From assembly GCA_001017865.1 (NCBI GenBank), contig LATQ01000001.1, forward strand, positions 372,871 through 381,668: a stretch of 8,798 bases of DNA, written 5' to 3'. Of the stretch, positions 5,392-8,798 are shown piece by piece. Within the stretch, counting starts at the first letter, position 1. The number at the start of each line of letters is the position of its first letter. The position numbers and the translations under genes were made by a program. Origin of the DNA: Rhodococcus sp. IITR03 (GTDB taxonomy: Bacteria > Actinomycetota > Actinomycetes > Mycobacteriales > Mycobacteriaceae). The notes beneath the pieces were generated by a model. It was given only the letters and a program-made list of their open reading frames with translations, was not told the origin of the DNA and searched no databases.

Positions 5392-8267
5392 TTGACAGAC
5401 CTGATCCACGGATCCGACTCCCGAGAAGGCGCTGCACCGGGCGCGTCGGGACCGGATTCCTCGGCCAAGCCGGCATCGACCAAGGACAATCGTGTCCGGG
5501 TGATCCGCGAGGGCGTGGCCTCCTACCTGCCGGACATCGATCCGGCGGAGACCGAAGAGTGGCTCGAGTCGTTCGACGGGATGCTCGAGGCCGCGGGTCC
5601 CACCCGCGCGCGCTACCTGCTGCTTCGCATGCTCGAGCGTGCCAACGAGCGCAAGGTCTCGCTTCCCGCCCTGACCTCCACCGACTACGTCAACACCATC
5701 CCCACCGAGAGCGAACCGTGGTTCCCCGGTGACGAGGAGGTCGAGCGTCGCTTCCGCGCGTACATCCGGTGGAACGCGGCGATCATGGTCACCCGCGCGC
5801 AGCGCCCGGGTGTCGGCGTCGGTGGTCACATCTCCACCTACGCGTCGTCCGCCGCCCTGTACGAGGTCGGCTTCAACCACTTCTTCCGCGGCAAGGACCA
5901 TCCCGGCGGCGGCGACCAGGTCTTCATCCAGGGCCACGCCTCCCCCGGTATCTACGCCCGAGCCTTCCTCGAGGGCCGCATCGGCACCGAGCAGCTCGAC
6001 GGCTTCCGGCAGGAGCACAGCCACGCCTCGCTCGGTGGTGGCCTGCCGTCGTACCCGCACCCGCGCCTGCTCCCGACCTTCTGGGAGTTCCCGACCGTGT
6101 CCATGGGTCTGGGCCCGATGAACGCGATCTACCAGGCACGGTTCAACCACTACCTGCACGACCGCGGCATCAAGGACACCTCCGATCAGCACGTCTGGGC
6201 GTTTCTCGGCGACGGCGAGATGGACGAGCCGGAGTCGCGCGGTCTGGCGCACGTCGCGGCCACCGAGGGTCTCGACAACCTGACCTTCGTCGTCAACTGC
6301 AACCTGCAGCGTCTCGACGGCCCGGTGCGCGGCAACGGCAAGATCATTCAGGAGCTGGAGTCGTTCTTCCGCGGCGCCGGCTGGAACGTCATCAAGGTCG
6401 TGTGGGGCCGTGAGTGGGACGCCCTGCTGCACGCCGACAAGGACGGCGCGCTGGTCAATCTCATGAACGTCACTCCCGACGGCGACTACCAGACGTACAA
6501 GGCCAACGACGGCGCGTTCGTGCGCGAGCACTTCTTCGGCCGCGACCCGCGGACCAAGGAGCTGGTCAAGGACCTGTCCGACCAGGACATCTGGAACCTC
6601 AAGCGCGGCGGCCACGACTACCGCAAGATCTACGCGGCCTACAAGGCGGCGATGGAGCACAAGGGTCAGCCGACGGTGATCCTCGCGCACACCATCAAGG
6701 GCTACACGCTCGGTAAGCACTTCGAGGGCCGCAATGCGACCCACCAGATGAAGAAGCTCACCCTCGAGGACCTCAAGTACTTCCGCGACGTCCAGCGGAT
6801 CCCGATCTCGGATGCCGAGCTCGAGAAGGATCCGAAGATGCCGCCGTACTACCACCCCGGCTTCGAGTCGCCCGAGATCCAGTACATGCTCGAGCGTCGC
6901 CGGGCCCTCGGCGGCTTCCTGCCGGAGCGCCGCACCGCCGCGAAGCCGTTGGCGCTGCCCGCGGAGAAGACCTACGACGTCGTCCGCAAGGGTTCGGGCA
7001 AGCAGGAGGTCGCCACCACCATGGCGACGGTCCGCGTGCTCAAGGAACTGTTGCGCGACAAGGAGATCGGCAAGCGCATCGTGCCGATCATCCCGGACGA
7101 GGCCCGCACCTTCGGTATGGACTCGTGGTTCCCGTCGCTGAAGATCTACAACCGCAACGGTCAGCTGTACACCTCGGTCGACGCCGATCTGATGCTCGCC
7201 TACAAGGAGAGCGAGGTCGGCCAGATCCTGCACGAGGGCATCAACGAGGCCGGTTCGACGGCGTCGTTCACGGCGGTCGGGACGTCCTACGCGACGCAGG
7301 GCGAGCCGATGATCCCCGTGTACATCTTCTACTCGATGTTCGGTTTCCAGCGCACGGGCGACGGCCTGTGGGCGGCGGCCGACCAGATGGCACGCGGTTT
7401 CGTCCTCGGCGCGACGGCCGGTCGCACGACGCTGACCGGTGAGGGCCTGCAGCACGCCGACGGGCACTCGCTGCTGCTCGCGTCGACCAACCCGGCCGCG
7501 GTCACCTACGACCCGGCGTTCTCCTACGAGATCGCCACATCTTCCGCGACGGTCTGCGGCGGATGTACGGCGGCACGGAGGGTGTCGACGGCTTCGGTGG
7601 CGAGGACGTCTTCTACTACATCACCATCTACAACGAGCCGTACTCGCAGCCGGCCGAGCCGGAGGACCTCGACATCGAGGGGCTGCTCAAGGGCATCTAC
7701 CTGTACAAGCGGGGCCAGGAGTCGGGCCCGAAGGCGCAGATCCTGGTCTCGGGCGTGATGATGCCCGAGGCGCTGCGTGCGCAGGAGATCCTCGCCGACG
7801 AGTGGGGCGTGTCCGCGGATGTCTGGTCCGTCACCTCGTGGGGCGAGCTGCGTCGCGACGGCGTCGAGTGCGACCGGCAGGCGCTGCTGAATCCCGGTGA
7901 GGAAGCTCCGGTGCCGTACGTCGCGTCGGTGCTCAACGATGCGGCGGGTCCGTTCGTCGCGGTGTCCGACTGGATGCGCGCGGTGCCCGATCAGATCCGC
8001 AAGTGGGTTCCGGGCGACTACACGGTGCTCGCGCCGACGGCTTCGGCTTCTCCGACACCCGTGGCGCCGCCCGCCGCGTGTTCAACATCGACGCCGAGTC
8101 CACGGTGGTCGCGGTGCTCTCGGCGCTCGGCCGCGAGGGCGCGATCGATCGTGAGAGCCGTCGAGGCGGCCCGCACCTACAAGATCGACGACGTGACGGC
8201 CGCCCCGGTCTCGATGGCGGATCCGGCGTCGCCTGATCCCTCCGCCGGTCACGTCCGAGTGGCGTGA
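5392..8267 (+). CDS. aceE: Pyruvate dehydrogenase E1 component AceE (homodimeric type), frameshifted
   Basis: This enzyme decarboxylates pyruvate with thiamine diphosphate and passes the acetyl group to the lipoyl E2, supplying acetyl-CoA. The repaired protein is about 959 aa, slightly longer than M. tuberculosis AceE because of a variable Ser/Ala/Pro-rich N-terminus. Seen: [17 protein letters not shown]; cofactor-pocket His146 ([10 protein letters not shown]) and His182 (QGHASPG); the thiamine-diphosphate motif LGDGEMDEP (G273-D274-G275) to N302 in [11 protein letters not shown]; mobile-loop His451 (NATHQMKK); and catalytic Glu570 ([11 protein letters not shown]). The C-terminal domain has [23 protein letters not shown] and VSDWMRAVP. 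Three breaks occur: near 7535 (GCCACATC for GCCCACATC), near 8030 (CTCGCGCC for CTCGGCGCC), and at 8155-8160 (GAGAGCCGTC, two bases short or one extra). All catalytic residues precede the breaks. TTG at 5392 has GAGGAG six bases upstream. It is divergent from DUF3052 and followed by the regulator gene. Confidence 0.95.
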
Positions 8268-8268
8268 C

Positions 8269-8285
8269 CGGCCGGCTCGCGGCCG
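8269..8285 (+). terminator. GC hairpin after aceE
   Basis: CGGCCG-GCTCG-CGGCCG forms a six-base-pair stem with a five-base loop starting one base after the aceE stop. There is no proper T tract, although TACTTTCGT follows. It may end or attenuate the aceE transcript, but it abuts the next gene's candidate promoter and such GC hairpins can occur by chance. Confidence 0.4.
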
Positions 8286-8290
8286 CCGGG

Positions 8291-8296
8291 TACTTT
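8291..8296 (+). promoter_or_regulatory. Candidate -10 element for a leaderless regulator message
   Basis: TACTTT fits TANNNT and lies exactly six bases (CGTCCC) before ATG at 8303. Together with the lack of any Shine-Dalgarno sequence, this is the classic layout of a leaderless actinobacterial transcript starting at the A of ATG. No clear -35 is visible. Confidence 0.5.
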
Positions 8297-8302
8297 CGTC
8301 CC

Positions 8303-8798
8303 ATGGTCGACGAGCCGCAACCCCGCCGGATCGGGCAGGTACCGGGCGTTCACAGGGAGCGCCCGGTACCGCCGTCCCGTCCCGAGCGGGCACCGCTCCC
8401 CGACGCGCTGCTCCGTCGGGTCAAACAGTTCTCGGGGCGACTGTCCACCGAAGCGGTGCACGTCATGCAGGAGCAGTTGCCCTTCTTCGCCGATCTCGAC
8501 GCGTCGCAACGGTCGACCGTGCAGCTGGTCATCCAGACATCGGTGGTCGACTTCCTCGAGTGGGTGCGCAATCCCGACAGCGACCTGCGGTTCAGCCTCG
8601 ACGCCTTCCAGATGATCCCGCAGGATCTCGCCCGGCGGCTGACGCTGCGTCAGACGGTGGACATGGTCCGCGCGGCGATGGAGTTCTTCGAGCAGTGGCT
8701 GCCGGCCCTCGCCCGCAACGAGGAACAGCTCGTGGCGCTCACCGAGGCGATCCTGCGCTACGGGCGCGAGCTCGGTTTCGCCGCCGCGGCGGTCTACG
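8303..8798 (+). CDS. PucR/FasR-like transcriptional regulator, N-terminal part
   Basis: This is the first 165 residues of an open frame running off the right edge; no stop or frameshift is seen. After a Pro/Arg-rich start of about 33 residues it matches M. tuberculosis Rv2242 closely: LLRRVKQFSGRLSTEAV, MQEQLPFFADLDASQR, VVDFLEWV, IPQDLARRL, LRQTVDMVRAAMEFFEQ and NEEQLVALTEAIL. This all-helical domain precedes, in full-length (~400 aa) members, a C-terminal PucR-type helix-turn-helix that would lie outside the window. The homologue next to fabD in Streptomyces coelicolor, FasR, activates fatty-acid synthesis genes, and Rv2242 also lies immediately before fabD. A lipid-synthesis role is therefore likely but inferred, and the fab genes themselves are not in view. 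The ATG has no Shine-Dalgarno site and is probably read from a leaderless message. Confidence 0.88.
   Translation, partial: MVDEPQPRRIGQVPGVHRERPVPPSRPERAPLPDALLRRVKQFSGRLSTEAVHVMQEQLPFFADLDASQRSTVQLVIQTSVVDFLEWVRNPDSDLRFSLDAFQMIPQDLARRLTLRQTVDMVRAAMEFFEQWLPALARNEEQLVALTEAILRYGRELGFAAAAVY

Noticed and set aside
5392..5420. TTGACA at 5392-5397 as a -35 promoter element
   Set aside because: It coincides with the aceE start codon, and no TANNNT-like hexamer follows at 16-19 bases.
5362..7467. A 701-codon open frame on the minus strand opposite aceE
   Set aside because: It mirrors the codon pattern of the strongly conserved AceE frame; its translation is low-complexity Val/Arg/Asp/Leu-rich with no recognisable domain, typical of antisense shadows in high-GC DNA.
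7530..7565. Programmed ribosomal frameshifting in aceE
   Set aside because: There is no slippery heptamer with a downstream stimulator, other genes in the window show the same type of break, and AceE in relatives is a single frame.
1..8798. Mobile elements, CRISPR arrays, prophage or toxin-antitoxin cassettes
   Set aside because: No transposase, regular repeats with spacers, integrase or attachment duplication was seen; gene content follows a conserved chromosomal order.

Overview
This window is high-GC actinobacterial chromosome. Its gene order closely matches the Mycobacterium tuberculosis stretch Rv2230c (NIF3-like) - Rv2232 (ptkA) - Rv2234 (ptpA) - Rv2235 (SURF1-like) ... ahpE - Rv2239c - aceE (Rv2241) - Rv2242. 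GTG/TTG starts, the proteins themselves and the extra genes in the middle suggest a Rhodococcus-like member of the Mycobacteriales. The genus is inferred from memory of related proteins, not from a search.

Layout: (1) positions 1-719, minus strand: 5' part of a NIF3-like metal protein, running off the left edge. (2) 801-3219, plus strand, tightly packed: a HAD protein of the PtkA type, a low-molecular-weight tyrosine phosphatase (PtpA type), a SURF1 cytochrome-oxidase assembly protein and a DUF5655-like protein, with overlaps of 11 and 4 bases at two junctions. (3) 3255-3982, plus strand: a protein that appears to join a HEPN-like domain to a CBS pair. (4) A hairpin at 3989-4023 separates it from convergent minus-strand genes: tRNA-Val(UAC), the peroxiredoxin ahpE and a DUF3052 protein. 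(5) A 325-base divergent intergenic region with a possible 26-codon leader peptide. (6) aceE, the E1 subunit of pyruvate dehydrogenase, followed by a PucR/FasR-like regulator that runs off the right edge. In mycobacteria this regulator lies directly before the fabD FAS-II genes.

The most striking technical feature is that six of the ten protein genes (NIF3, HAD, phosphatase, SURF1, HEPN-CBS, aceE) are broken by short frameshifts, eight in all (about 615, 1115, 1769, 2048, 3808, 7535, 8030 and 8157). At every site one or two missing bases, mostly in a run of two to four identical bases, would restore a full-length conserved protein. This pattern points to indel errors in the assembly rather than real gene decay. 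Coordinates for those genes span the whole reconstructed reading frame.

Functionally the window combines central carbon metabolism (pyruvate to acetyl-CoA) and a likely lipid-synthesis regulator, respiratory-chain assembly (SURF1), peroxide defence (AhpE) and a tyrosine phosphorylation pair (PtkA/PtpA-like). The less familiar elements are the HEPN-CBS protein, the possible aceE leader peptide with its hairpin, two likely leaderless promoters, and a second cysteine in AhpE at the spacing used by PrxQ/BCP enzymes.
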